DNA of 64,000 bases, taken from contig NZ_JASGJZ010000001.1 in assembly GCF_047601025.1 (NCBI RefSeq), positions 4,960,001-5,024,000 on the forward strand, read 5' to 3'. The first letter of the stretch is position 1, and every line of letters begins with the position of its first letter. Source of the stretch: Pseudorhodoferax sp047601025 (GTDB lineage Bacteria > Pseudomonadota > Gammaproteobacteria > Burkholderiales > Burkholderiaceae_C). Position numbers and translations under genes: made by a program. The notes beneath the pieces were generated by a model that saw only the letters and a list, made by a program, of their open reading frames with translations, did no database searches and was not told the DNA's origin. Below are positions 1-7,562 of the stretch, in pieces.

Positions 1-2
1 AT

Positions 3-57
3 ACGGCCAGGATCTACGTCGGCGCGCGGCCGGGCGGCCCGCTGGATCCGGCGTGAT
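3..57 (+). CDS. C-terminal end of an unidentified plus-strand gene (partial)
   Basis: An open frame enters from the left edge and stops at TGA 55-57. Its last residues read RIYVGARPGGPLDPA. Only 18 codons are visible, so no family can be assigned. It converges on the crotonase gene, and a hairpin lies between the two stops, which suits the end of a transcription unit. The frame could be chance. Confidence 0.3.
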
Positions 58-60
58 GAC

Positions 61-86
61 GCAGGCCGGCCGCCCCGGCCGCCTGC
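61..86. terminator. Hairpin between convergent stops, possible bidirectional terminator
   Basis: GCAGGC (61-66) pairs with GCCTGC (81-86). GGCC (68-71) pairs with GGCC (77-80), with one bulged C and a short C-rich loop. It lies between the stop at 57 and the stop of the crotonase at 88. There is no clear U-tract, so termination is inferred from position and the stem only. Confidence 0.35.
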
Positions 87-87
87 C

Positions 88-879
88 TCAATGCCCGAAC
101 TTGGACGCGTCCGGCTTGCGGCGGCCGGCGAACGCGTCGGCGAGTTCGTGCGACTCCTCCGAGGCGTAGTACTGCGGCAGCAGCAGGTCGTGCGAGAGCC
201 GCGCCAGCCCGCCCACGCCCTGGTGGCGCGCGCCGAAGGCGGCCTTGACACCGGCCAGCGCATAGGCGCCGCGCTCGGCGATGGCCAGCGCCATCTCCAT
301 CGTGGCCTGTTCCAGTTCCGCGTCGGGCACCACCTTGTTGACCAGGCCCAGCTCCAGCGCCTGCCGGGCGGTCAGCTTCTCGTTCAGGAACCAGATCTCC
401 TTGGCCTTCTTCTTGCCGACCAGGTCCTCCAGGTACCAGGTGCCGTAGCCGGCGTCGAAGCTGCCCATCATGGGGCCGACCTGGCGGAAGACAGCACTCT
501 CCTTGGCGATGGTCAGGTCGCACACCACGTGCAGCACGTGGCCGCCGCCCACGGCGTAGCCGTTGACCGAGGCGATCACCGGCTTTTGCAGCCGCTCGAT
601 GGCGTCGTACATCTCCAGCGTCGGCGGCGCGCCGGGGTACAGGCGCGTGTCCTCCAGGCCTTCCTTGCGCCCACCGATGCAGAAGAACTTGTCGCCCGCG
701 CCGGTGATGACCAGCACCCGGGTGCGGGTCTCGCGGCGCATGTCCTCGATGCAGTCGCGCACCTCGCGGCAGGTGGTGGGCGTGAACATGTTGCCGTCGT
801 GCGGGCGGTTCAGGGTCAGGATCCCGACCGGGCCCTCTTCGCGGTACAGGATGGTTTCGAACGTGCGCTGGCTGCTCAT
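88..879 (-). CDS. Enoyl-CoA hydratase/isomerase family protein, MenB/BadI-like
   Basis: A 263-residue crotonase-fold protein that should act on an acyl-CoA thioester in the cytoplasm. The start at MSSQRTFE (879) is chosen because the upstream extension is low-complexity and lies in the intergenic space. The oxyanion-hole regions are visible: GDKFFCIGGRKEG near residue 70 and VNGYAVGGGH near 110. The stretch GSFDAGYGTWYLEDLVGKKK followed by KEIWFL and LGLVNKVVP is typical of dihydroxynaphthoyl-CoA synthase (MenB) and of 2-ketocyclohexanecarboxyl-CoA hydrolase (BadI), rather than plain hydratases. No other menaquinone gene is present, so a ring-cleaving or hydrolytic role in alicyclic or aromatic acid catabolism is more likely, by inference. 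It lies 58 nt downstream of the CoA-transferase and is probably co-transcribed with it. Confidence 0.85.
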   Translation of the reverse strand: MSSQRTFETILYREEGPVGILTLNRPHDGNMFTPTTCREVRDCIEDMRRETRTRVLVITGAGDKFFCIGGRKEGLEDTRLYPGAPPTLEMYDAIERLQKPVIASVNGYAVGGGHVLHVVCDLTIAKESAVFRQVGPMMGSFDAGYGTWYLEDLVGKKKAKEIWFLNEKLTARQALELGLVNKVVPDAELEQATMEMALAIAERGAYALAGVKAAFGARHQGVGGLARLSHDLLLPQYYASEESHELADAFAGRRKPDASKFGH

Positions 880-937
880 CGGATGGCTCCTTGGGGATGG
901 TTCTGAAGAATGCGGTGCCGGGCCGGCGGCCTGGCCG

Positions 938-2188
938 TCACGGGCGCCCGACGATGCCGCCCGCATGCAGCTGGGCGACCATGGCCGGCGAATAGCCGAT
1001 CTCCGCCAGGATCTCGTCGGTGTGCTCGCCGGCCAGCGGCGCGCGGCGCCGGATGCTGGACGGCGTGCGCGACAGGAACACCGGCGCCTTGACGATGGGC
1101 ACCGGCTCCGGCACGCCGGGATAGGCCATCGGCTCGAACGGCTCGGCCGCGCGTATGGCGTCGTCCTGCAGCACCTCGCGCGGCGAGTTGACGGCGCCGG
1201 CGGGAATGCGCGCCTCCTCCAGCTGCGCCAAGGCCTCGGCGCGGGTCAGGCCGGCGCACCATTCGCTCATCACACCGCTCAGGTACTCGCCGTGCCGGCC
1301 GCGCTGCAGGTCGTCCTGTAGGCGCGGGTCGTCCACCAGTTCGGGCTGGCCGACCATGCGCGCCCAGCGCTTGAACATGGCCGGGCCGATGACCTGGGCG
1401 ATGAACCAGCCGTCCCTGGCGCGGAAGATGTCCGACGGCGCGTACTGCGCGGCGCGGTTCATGCTCGCCTGGCGGTCCACGTGCAGCGCGGCCTCCTCGA
1501 TCAGGCTGGCGCTGGAGAAGGTCAGCGCCGTCTGCAGCAGCGAGGCGCCGACCTCCTGCCCCATGCCGCTGGCCTTGCGCTCGTACAGCGCCATCACCGT
1601 GCCCAGCGCGCACGACAGCGCGGTGGCGAAGTCGACCACCGGCACCATCGCCTTCATCGGATGGTCCGGCAGGCCCGACAGGTGCACCGCGCCGCTGATC
1701 GCCTGGCCGACCCCGTCGAAGGCGACGCGGTCGCGCACCGCGGGCGCGGTGCCGAAGGCGGAGGACGCGGTGAGGATGACGTCGGGCTTGATGGCGCGCA
1801 GGGTCTCGTAGTCCAGCCCCAGGCTCTCGAGCGCGCGCGGCGGCATGTTGGCGATGACCACGTCCGACCGCCGCACCAGCGCGTGCAGCACCTCGCGGCC
1901 TTCCGGCCGGTCGATCTCCAGGCTGATGGAGCGCTTGTTGCGGTTGACCTGCAGGAACTGGGCGCCTGCGCCGTGTTCCGACACCGGCAGGATCTGCCGG
2001 TCCTCGCTGCCGCCCACGCGGTCGACGCGGATGACCTCGGCGCCGTAGTCGCCCAGCAGCGCCGCGCAGAACGGCCCGGCGATGTAGCGGCCCAGGTCCA
2101 GCACCCGGATGCCCTCCATGACCCGCATGGCTTGGCCGCGGCCCGGCTGCGCCGCGGCGCCGTCGGGAGAGGAAGTTTCGTCGGTCAT
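938..2188 (-). CDS. CaiB/BaiF (class III) CoA-transferase
   Basis: A 416-residue family III CoA-transferase, expected to move CoA from an acyl-CoA donor to a carboxylic acid. The N-terminus GIRVLDLGRYIAGPFC and then LGDYGAEVIRVD is the family signature. NRNKRSISLEI and the later VVDFATAL segment are also present. Asp186 in that segment sits where the catalytic aspartate of formyl-CoA transferase lies. The length is normal for the family. It precedes the crotonase, which suggests that the acid is activated here and processed next. The substrate cannot be read from sequence. A perfect 16-bp palindrome lies 31 nt upstream of its start codon, overlapping a TATAAA-like -10, so repression at this promoter is likely. 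Confidence 0.92.
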   Translation of the reverse strand: MTDETSSPDGAAAQPGRGQAMRVMEGIRVLDLGRYIAGPFCAALLGDYGAEVIRVDRVGGSEDRQILPVSEHGAGAQFLQVNRNKRSISLEIDRPEGREVLHALVRRSDVVIANMPPRALESLGLDYETLRAIKPDVILTASSAFGTAPAVRDRVAFDGVGQAISGAVHLSGLPDHPMKAMVPVVDFATALSCALGTVMALYERKASGMGQEVGASLLQTALTFSSASLIEEAALHVDRQASMNRAAQYAPSDIFRARDGWFIAQVIGPAMFKRWARMVGQPELVDDPRLQDDLQRGRHGEYLSGVMSEWCAGLTRAEALAQLEEARIPAGAVNSPREVLQDDAIRAAEPFEPMAYPGVPEPVPIVKAPVFLSRTPSSIRRRAPLAGEHTDEILAEIGYSPAMVAQLHAGGIVGRP

Positions 2189-2219
2189 CGGTGCGGTTCC
2201 TATATCGTCTCCATTTTAT

Positions 2220-2235
2220 ACATTATGCATAATGT
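2220..2235. promoter_or_regulatory. Palindromic operator ACATTATGCATAATGT upstream of the CoA-transferase gene
   Basis: A perfect 16-bp inverted repeat centred on TGCA. On the minus strand it is followed directly by TATAAA, a plausible -10, and the CoA-transferase start is 31 nt beyond. Imperfect copies occur at 3849-3864 and 6375-6390 and nowhere else that I noticed. The binding protein is unknown. Confidence 0.65.
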
Positions 2236-2277
2236 CTTGAGATTGCCGCAAGTCTGCCGGGCAGGCTGGACGGGGCG

Positions 2278-3852
2278 CTACGCCATGGGCCGGAACAGCG
2301 GCCCGCGCCGCACGGCCGCGGGGTCGGCGCATGGCAGCGCCGCGCTGGCCAGGCGGTCGTGCCCATGGAAGTCGTGCACCAGCCGGCACGCCTCGTCCAC
2401 CACCATGGTGGCCCGCGTCGCCGTGTCGTAGGGCTTCCACGGCGGCATGCGCGGGTTGTTCGGATCGCCGTTGCGGGCGAACGCCGCGAAGGCCGCCATC
2501 AGGTTGGCGGCGACGCGGCCCGGGCCGGGCCCGTCGCCCGTCATCGCCCGGGCCCGGTCCACGGTGCCGAACGCGAACGGGATGTCGACGGTGTGCGGCG
2601 AACGCCAGACGCCACCCTCCACCGGCACCTGCCAGTCGAAGTGGTAGTGGTAGACCGGCGCCCGCCCGGCGTCCGCCTTGGCCGCGGCCGCGCGCAGCAG
2701 CGGCGCACGCGCCAGCAGGTCGCTGCTCAGGTAGGCCAGGATGTCGGCCGCGCTGCGCTGCGGGCCGTCCTGCCGGTACGCCGCCACCAGCGCCTGCGCG
2801 CCCTGCGCGTCCAGCCCGAACTGCGCACGCACCCGGGCCTCGAGCTGCGCGCCGTCGACGTGGAAGTTGCGCGGATCGGCGCCCAGGAACAAGGTCGCCT
2901 CGGTGTCGGTGACGCCGATCATCAGCGGCACCTCCGCGTGCAGCGCCAGGCCCTCGGGCGTGAACGGGCTGGCGCACACGTGCCGGCCGTCGACGAAGGG
3001 CTGGGCGCCGTCGCCGCGCACGGCGCGCATGGCGGCCTGGCGCGCCTGCATCAGCGTGGCGGCCGGCAGCTCCTGCAGCCTGCGCCCCTGGCCCCTGGCG
3101 ATGCCCAGCGTCCGCAGCAGCGCATCGACATAGGGCTCCGTGGCCTGCGGACCGGGGACCTGCAGCCCCGAAACGCCGCTCATGTTGATCGCGCGGCGGA
3201 ACAGGCCGCGCGCCGCCGGCATGGTCAGCAGGACCATGATCTTGTTGCCGCCGCCCGACTGCCCGGCGAGCGTCACGTTGCCCGGATCGCCGCCGAACGC
3301 GGCGATGTTGCGGTGCACCCACTGCAGCGCCGCCACCAGGTCCAGGTGGCCGGCATGGGCGGCGTCGGCGAACAGCTCCGGCTCCAGGTGCGCCAGCTGC
3401 GTGTAGCCGAACAGGTTCAGCCGGTGGTTGATCGTCACCACCACGACGTCGCCCGCGACCGCCAGCGTGGACCCGTCCAGCGCCGGGCCGCCGCCGCCTC
3501 CGCTGGCATAGCCGCCGCCGTGCAGGTAGCAGATGACGGGGCGCCGCGCACCGGGCTGCAGGCCCGGCGTGAACACGTTGAGCACGCAGCAGTTCTCGCC
3601 GAAGGGAGCGCCCTGGCCATACCACGCGAACGCCGGCAGCCGCACGATGCTCTCCTCGGTCTGGGGACAGCGCTCGCCCTCGGCGGACGCATCGCGCACG
3701 CCCGCCCAGTTCGCCACCGGCTGCGGCGCCCGGAAGCGGTTGGCGCCGCCCGTGTCCGCCGCGTAGGGAATGCCGCGAAAACTGGTGGCACCGCCGGCGC
3801 GCCGGCCGCGCAGCCATCCGTTCTCGATCTCGACTTGTGCTTCACTCGACAT
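2278..3852 (-). CDS. Type-B carboxylesterase family hydrolase
   Basis: A 524-residue alpha/beta hydrolase, probably hydrolysing a carboxylic ester to release an acid for the neighbouring CoA-transferase (inference). The start at MSSEAQVE (3852) is preferred because the protein then opens with the usual family beginning, NGWLRGRRAGG then FRGIPYA. The oxyanion loop HGGGY is at residues 111-115. The nucleophile elbow reads GQSGG (Ser199) instead of the common GESAG. The acid region GVTDTEATL and the histidine region SPHTVDIPFAFG are present, so the triad looks complete. No signal peptide is seen with this start, suggesting a cytoplasmic enzyme. The start codon lies inside the second TGCA palindrome, so a bound regulator would cover initiation of this gene. 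Confidence 0.85.
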   Translation of the reverse strand: MSSEAQVEIENGWLRGRRAGGATSFRGIPYAADTGGANRFRAPQPVANWAGVRDASAEGERCPQTEESIVRLPAFAWYGQGAPFGENCCVLNVFTPGLQPGARRPVICYLHGGGYASGGGGGPALDGSTLAVAGDVVVVTINHRLNLFGYTQLAHLEPELFADAAHAGHLDLVAALQWVHRNIAAFGGDPGNVTLAGQSGGGNKIMVLLTMPAARGLFRRAINMSGVSGLQVPGPQATEPYVDALLRTLGIARGQGRRLQELPAATLMQARQAAMRAVRGDGAQPFVDGRHVCASPFTPEGLALHAEVPLMIGVTDTEATLFLGADPRNFHVDGAQLEARVRAQFGLDAQGAQALVAAYRQDGPQRSAADILAYLSSDLLARAPLLRAAAAKADAGRAPVYHYHFDWQVPVEGGVWRSPHTVDIPFAFGTVDRARAMTGDGPGPGRVAANLMAAFAAFARNGDPNNPRMPPWKPYDTATRATMVVDEACRLVHDFHGHDRLASAALPCADPAAVRRGPLFRPMA

Positions 3853-3864
3853 AATGCATAATGC
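3849..3864. promoter_or_regulatory. Second copy of the TGCA palindrome, over the esterase start
   Basis: ACATAATGCATAATGC differs from the perfect copy at 2220-2235 in two positions. It covers the esterase start codon (3850-3852) and lies about 70 nt before the divergent SDR gene, so one bound regulator could control both directions. Confidence 0.55.
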
Positions 3865-3932
3865 ACCATCAATCGACGGCAAGTCAACCACCGCGCCGTC
3901 TCCCCGCCTGCGCATCTCCCCCACCGCACACC

Positions 3933-4694
3933 ATGACCAGCCTGCATCTGTCATCCGCTGTCGTACCCGTCACCGGCGCGGCCTCGGGCATCGGCCTGGC
4001 GATCTGCAAGCGCCTGCGCGCCGAAGGCGCGACGCCGCTGCTGCTGGACGTCGACGCCCGCAAGCTCGATGCGGCAGTGCGCGAAGTCTTCGGCGCCGAC
4101 CGGGCCGATCCGTCGCGCTACGGCTACCTGCTCGACGTCGCTGACGCGCACGCCGTCGAAGCCTGTCTCGCGCAGATCAAGGCGGACCACGGCCCCATCA
4201 CCCATGCGGTCGCCAACGCCGGGCGGGGCGGCGCCGCCCACGTGCTGGACATCACGGATGCGCAATGGCACCGCGTGATGGACGTGAACCTGCATGGCGT
4301 GATGTACTTCTGCCGCGCCGCGGCCCGGCAGCTCGCCGAGCGCCGCAGCGGCGCCATCGTCACGATGGCCTCCATCGCCGGGCTGGCGGCCAAGCAGAAC
4401 CGCGTCGCCTACGCGGCCTCCAAGGCGGCCGTGATCAACCTGACCCGCGCGCTGGCGCTGGACCTGGGGGCCCTGGGCATCCGCGTCAACGCCGTCGCGC
4501 CGGGCGTGATCGAGACGCCGCTGCAAACGGACCCCGCGTTCCGGGCGCCGGTCTGCGAGCGTGCCGCGCTGCGGCGCGTGGGCACGGCGGACGAAGTCGC
4601 CGGCGTGACGCTGTTCCTGCTTTCGGACCTGGCCAGCTACGTGACCGGCGAAACCATCGTGGTCGACGGCGGCCTGACGGCGCGCTACCTCTGA
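3933..4694 (+). CDS. Short-chain dehydrogenase/reductase (SDR)
   Basis: A 253-residue classical SDR. It has the cofactor motif TGAASGIG near residue 14, LLLDVDARK at the end of beta-2 (an acidic residue that favours NAD), NAGRGG, a catalytic serine in MASIAGLA, the YxxxK pair in YAASKAA, and the C-terminal SYVTGETIVVDGG. The start MTSLHLSS at 3933 is chosen over 3861 because the extension is proline-rich and overlaps the operator. It probably oxidises a hydroxyacyl or alcohol intermediate. It is followed after 29 nt by another SDR and is divergent from the esterase. The substrate is unknown. Confidence 0.88.
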   Translation: MTSLHLSSAVVPVTGAASGIGLAICKRLRAEGATPLLLDVDARKLDAAVREVFGADRADPSRYGYLLDVADAHAVEACLAQIKADHGPITHAVANAGRGGAAHVLDITDAQWHRVMDVNLHGVMYFCRAAARQLAERRSGAIVTMASIAGLAAKQNRVAYAASKAAVINLTRALALDLGALGIRVNAVAPGVIETPLQTDPAFRAPVCERAALRRVGTADEVAGVTLFLLSDLASYVTGETIVVDGGLTARYL

Positions 4695-4723
4695 ACGGCC
4701 CACCACTTCCGCGGAGACACCCC

Positions 4724-5488
4724 ATGTCGAGATTGCAAGGCAAGGTCGCCCTGATCACCGGCGCCGCGCGCGGCATCGGCGCGGAGGCGGCGCGGCTGTT
4801 CGTGCAGGAAGGTGCGCAGGTGATGCTGGTGGACCGCCTGGCCGGGCCGCTGGAAGCGACGGCGCGCCCCCTCGGCGCGGACGCGGCCTGCCACCCGGCC
4901 GACATTTCGGACGAAGCCTCGGTGGCCGAAGCCGTCGAGGCGACGCTGCGCCGCTTCGGCAAGCTGGACGTCGCCGTCCTCAACGCGGGCATCGCCGGCG
5001 AGCTCAAGCCGCTGGTCGAGTACGACACGCAGACCTTCGACCAGGTGCTCGCGGTCAACGTGCGCGGCACCTGGCTGTGCCTGAAGCATGCCATGCGCGC
5101 GATGGCCGCCAGCGGCGGCAGCATCGTGGTCACGGCCTCCACCAGCGCGGTGCGGGCCGTGCCGAACATGTCGGCCTACGTGACCTCCAAGCATGCGGTG
5201 CTGGGCATGATGCGGGCTGCGGCGATGGAAGGCGCGGCCCATGGCATCCGGGTCAACAGCGTGAACCCGGCCACGGTGGACACGCCCATGGTCCGCGCGC
5301 TGGAGCAGGTGTCCGGCGCGCCGACCAACAAGCTGGACACCAAGACACGGCTGATCCCGCTCGGCCGCCAGGGCACGGCCGACGAGGTGGCGCGCCTGAT
5401 GCTGTTTCTCGCCAGCGACGAATCCAGCTTCTGCACCGGCGGCGTCTACATGGTCGACGGCGGCACCACGGCGGGGCGCGCGCCGTAG
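4724..5488 (+). CDS. Short-chain dehydrogenase/reductase (SDR)
   Basis: A 254-residue classical SDR with TGAARGIG at residues 12-19, VMLVDRL (acidic end of beta-2, NAD-type), NAGIAGE, VTASTSAVRA with the catalytic serine, and YVTSKHA for the Tyr-Lys pair. It also has the terminal substrate loop NPATVDTPM and FCTGGVYMVDGG. GGAGA about 8 nt upstream is a fair ribosome site for the start at 4724. It is co-directional with the preceding SDR and probably in the same transcript. The two proteins are clearly different, so they may act on successive intermediates or on different stereoisomers (inference). Confidence 0.88.
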   Translation: MSRLQGKVALITGAARGIGAEAARLFVQEGAQVMLVDRLAGPLEATARPLGADAACHPADISDEASVAEAVEATLRRFGKLDVAVLNAGIAGELKPLVEYDTQTFDQVLAVNVRGTWLCLKHAMRAMAASGGSIVVTASTSAVRAVPNMSAYVTSKHAVLGMMRAAAMEGAAHGIRVNSVNPATVDTPMVRALEQVSGAPTNKLDTKTRLIPLGRQGTADEVARLMLFLASDESSFCTGGVYMVDGGTTAGRAP

Positions 5489-5522
5489 GCGGCGGACCGG
5501 CTGCCGCGGCCCAGGCAGCGCC

Positions 5523-6203
5523 TCATCGCGGCGCCGCGGAGCCGCCCCTGCGCCACGAGCCCTCCGCCACCATCGAATCGCGCCGCGTGGCAGCCAGCTG
5601 GTCCGCCAGGGCTGCGCGGTCCCGCGCGACGCAGTAGACGGGGCGCGCGCGCTCGAAGCGCCAGCCCTCCGCCAGCGGGCCGGCATCCACGACGTCGAAG
5701 CCGCAGTCCTCCACCAGCCTGGCCGCCACCTGCTTCGCCGCCGCGTCGTCGCCCGCCATCGGCAGCGCCCGCCGGCCCGGCGCCAGCGGCGCGGCGCCGT
5801 GGCACGCCAGGTCGTCGGCCAGGATCGCGTTGAAGACCTTCACCACCCGGGAAGCCGGAAGGTGCCGCGCGACCAGCTCGCTGGTCGTGGTGGCGCCTGC
5901 TTCCAGGTCGGGGCGGACGCCGTCCCGACCGGGGTAGTAGTTGATCAGGTCGAGCACGACCTTGCCGGCCAGCGGCTGCACCGGCACGGCCGCGAGGGCG
6001 TGCAACGGGATCGCCAGCGCCACGACATCGCCGAAATCCGCGGCCTCCTCGGCGGAGCCGGCATGGCAGTTCGCCGCCGCCGCGCGCGCGAGGACCGATG
6101 CCGGTCCGCGGGAGTTGCTGACCATGACCGCATGCCCCTGCCGCACGAGCGGAGCCGCCAGCGCGAACGCCATGCGCCCTGCCCCGATGATGCCGACCTT
6201 CAT
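5523..6203 (-). CDS. NADPH-dependent F420 reductase-like NAD(P)-binding oxidoreductase
   Basis: A 226-residue protein with a Rossmann start, MKVGIIGAGRMAFALA, immediately at the chosen start 6203. VSNSRGP follows at the end of beta-2, where a Ser-Arg pair is typical of NADP binding. Then come VVALAIPLHAL, LDLINYYPGRDG and VVKVFNAI, the pattern of the F420-dependent NADP reductase-like family that in proteobacteria acts without F420. The reaction is unknown. It converges on the second SDR with a 34-nt gap. The longer reading to 6272 adds a proline- and glycine-rich stretch that is unlikely to be translated. Confidence 0.8.
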   Translation of the reverse strand: MKVGIIGAGRMAFALAAPLVRQGHAVMVSNSRGPASVLARAAAANCHAGSAEEAADFGDVVALAIPLHALAAVPVQPLAGKVVLDLINYYPGRDGVRPDLEAGATTTSELVARHLPASRVVKVFNAILADDLACHGAAPLAPGRRALPMAGDDAAAKQVAARLVEDCGFDVVDAGPLAEGWRFERARPVYCVARDRAALADQLAATRRDSMVAEGSWRRGGSAAPR

Positions 6204-6374
6204 GCCCGGACGGAGCCATCCCGGCCCGGCGCCCGGCAACTCCTGGCATGGGGCTGCGCATGCCGCGGCCATGCCGCCGTGCCTGCCGGACGCCCGGGCG
6301 TCCGCGCCCGTCCGGCCCCGGCATTTCCTTCTTGTGCCATATTCGCCGCCTTCCGATCGCTCATGTCCATTAAT

Positions 6375-6390
6375 GCATTATGCATAACGC
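6375..6390. promoter_or_regulatory. Third copy of the TGCA palindrome
   Basis: GCATTATGCATAACGC matches the perfect palindrome with three changes. It overlaps a second small palindrome, TAATGCATTA (6371-6380). It lies about 170 nt upstream of the NADP-binding oxidoreductase start and covers the possible ATG (6380) of a broken plus-strand gene. Confidence 0.45.
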
Positions 6391-6560
6391 AAACAAGAAA
6401 AGCGCATGGGCCACGCGCGCCATCATCGACACCCTCGCCGACCGCGCGCTGGCCAGCGACGCTGCGACCCGCTGCCGCCCCACGTGGCGGAGGAAATTCA
6501 TGTGGCATTGACGAAGCAGCCCTTCCTGCGGGGTCATCGCCGGGCAGGCGCGACGGACGA
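6380..6560 (+). pseudogene. Possible decayed gene start downstream of the third palindrome
   Basis: From ATG 6380 the frame reads MHNANKKSAWATRAIIDTLA and stays open for 44 codons. At about 6465-6475 a different frame continues with DPLPPHVAEEIHVALTKQPF. Taken together they look like one protein N-terminus broken by a frameshift, followed by nothing recognisable. No family is identified. The rest of the gap (6204-6747) shows no gene apart from the palindromes. A chance pair of open frames remains possible. Confidence 0.3.
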
Positions 6561-6747
6561 AGTGCCCGGCAACACCACCCGGCCGGCCGCCAAGCCCGCG
6601 GGAACGCGCAGGCCGGCATGCCGCTAGCGCATTCGGCCTGCGTGTCGAGGAGCATCGGCAGTGCGCGGGCGGCCTCCTCCGAGAGGCCTGGCCCTGGAGG
6701 CGAAAGGCTCTCTCCGGAAGGGGTGGAGAGCAGGCGGCGGGCGCCGA

Positions 6748-7467
6748 TCATGGATCGGCGGCGCCAACGCGCCAGGCCAGCTGGTGAACGATGGCCGCGC
6801 GCACATTCTGCACATGCGCCATGCCCGCCTCATCGGCCGCCTGCGCGTCGCCGCGCAGCACGGCATCGCAGATGGCCTGGTAGTCGCGCATGCGCACCTG
6901 CTGCAGCGTGGCCGGCCGGTGCTGGGCGTAGACGATGGGCATGTGGATGGAGGGCAGCAGGCGGCGCAGCTCGCGGCTGCCGCTGGTGGCCAGCAACGCG
7001 CGGTACAGGCCGCGCCGAGCGCTGGCGAAGACGTCCTGGTCCTGGCTGCGGTCGGCTTCGTGCAGCCGGGTCAGCGCGTCCTCGATCGGCGCGCGGGGGG
7101 CTCCCGCGGCGATGGCGCGCGCCGCGCTGCGCGCGAGCAGGCCGGTCATGCGTTCGGCCACGTCGAGCACTTCCATGGTTTCCTGCGCCGACAGGGTGCG
7201 CACGGCCGCGCCCTTGTTGCGGAACAGGTCCACCAGCCCCTCGGCAGCCAGGCGCTGCAGCGCCTCGCGCACGGAGGCGCGGCTGACGCCGAACTGCGCG
7301 GCCAGGTCCACCTCCACCAGCCGCTGGCCCGGCACGAAGCGCTGTTGCGCCAGCCCCTGCACGATGCCGTGGAACACCGTGCTGGCGGCAGTCTCCGGCA
7401 CGTCGGCAGCGGATTCGGGCGGTGCGGTGGCAGGCATGGGGATGAGCCGGAGGACAGGCGCTGACAT
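6748..7467 (-). CDS. GntR-family transcriptional regulator, FCD subfamily
   Basis: A 239-residue regulator. The N-terminal winged helix-turn-helix (about residues 30-90) contains PGQRLVEVDLAAQFGVSRAS followed by VREALQRLAAEGL. The rest is a helical FCD ligand-binding domain with RMRDYQAICDAVLRGD near the end, as in the FadR group, which senses organic acids or acyl-CoAs. The start at 7467 gives the best context; 7437 and 7515 are alternatives. It is divergent from the acyl-CoA dehydrogenase operon, and a perfect operator lies between them, so it most likely represses that operon and itself until an inducer binds. Confidence 0.88.
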   Translation of the reverse strand: MSAPVLRLIPMPATAPPESAADVPETAASTVFHGIVQGLAQQRFVPGQRLVEVDLAAQFGVSRASVREALQRLAAEGLVDLFRNKGAAVRTLSAQETMEVLDVAERMTGLLARSAARAIAAGAPRAPIEDALTRLHEADRSQDQDVFASARRGLYRALLATSGSRELRRLLPSIHMPIVYAQHRPATLQQVRMRDYQAICDAVLRGDAQAADEAGMAHVQNVRAAIVHQLAWRVGAADP

Positions 7468-7495
7468 TAGCACAGCGCGGAAAAGGTTGTTTTCA

Positions 7496-7512
7496 ATATT
7501 GTCTGACAATAT
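7496..7512. promoter_or_regulatory. GntR/FCD-type operator ATATTGTC-T-GACAATAT
   Basis: A perfect 17-bp palindrome with 8-bp arms and one central base. The core TTGTCTGACAA fits the TNGTCNGACNA pattern known for FCD-type GntR regulators. It lies in the divergent gap between the regulator (start 7467) and the acyl-CoA dehydrogenase (start 7563). Confidence 0.8.
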
Positions 7513-7562
7513 CATCGGCAGCGCGCCAGATGGTCTGGCTGCCCCGTTGCATGAGGTGCTGC

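Noticed and set aside
91..906. Many long open frames opposite or inside real genes, for example a plus-strand frame over the crotonase and very long Arg/Ala/Gly-rich frames across the vgrG, tssF and tssG genes
   Set aside because: They have shadow composition typical of high-GC DNA, no conserved motifs, and lie fully over well-supported genes.
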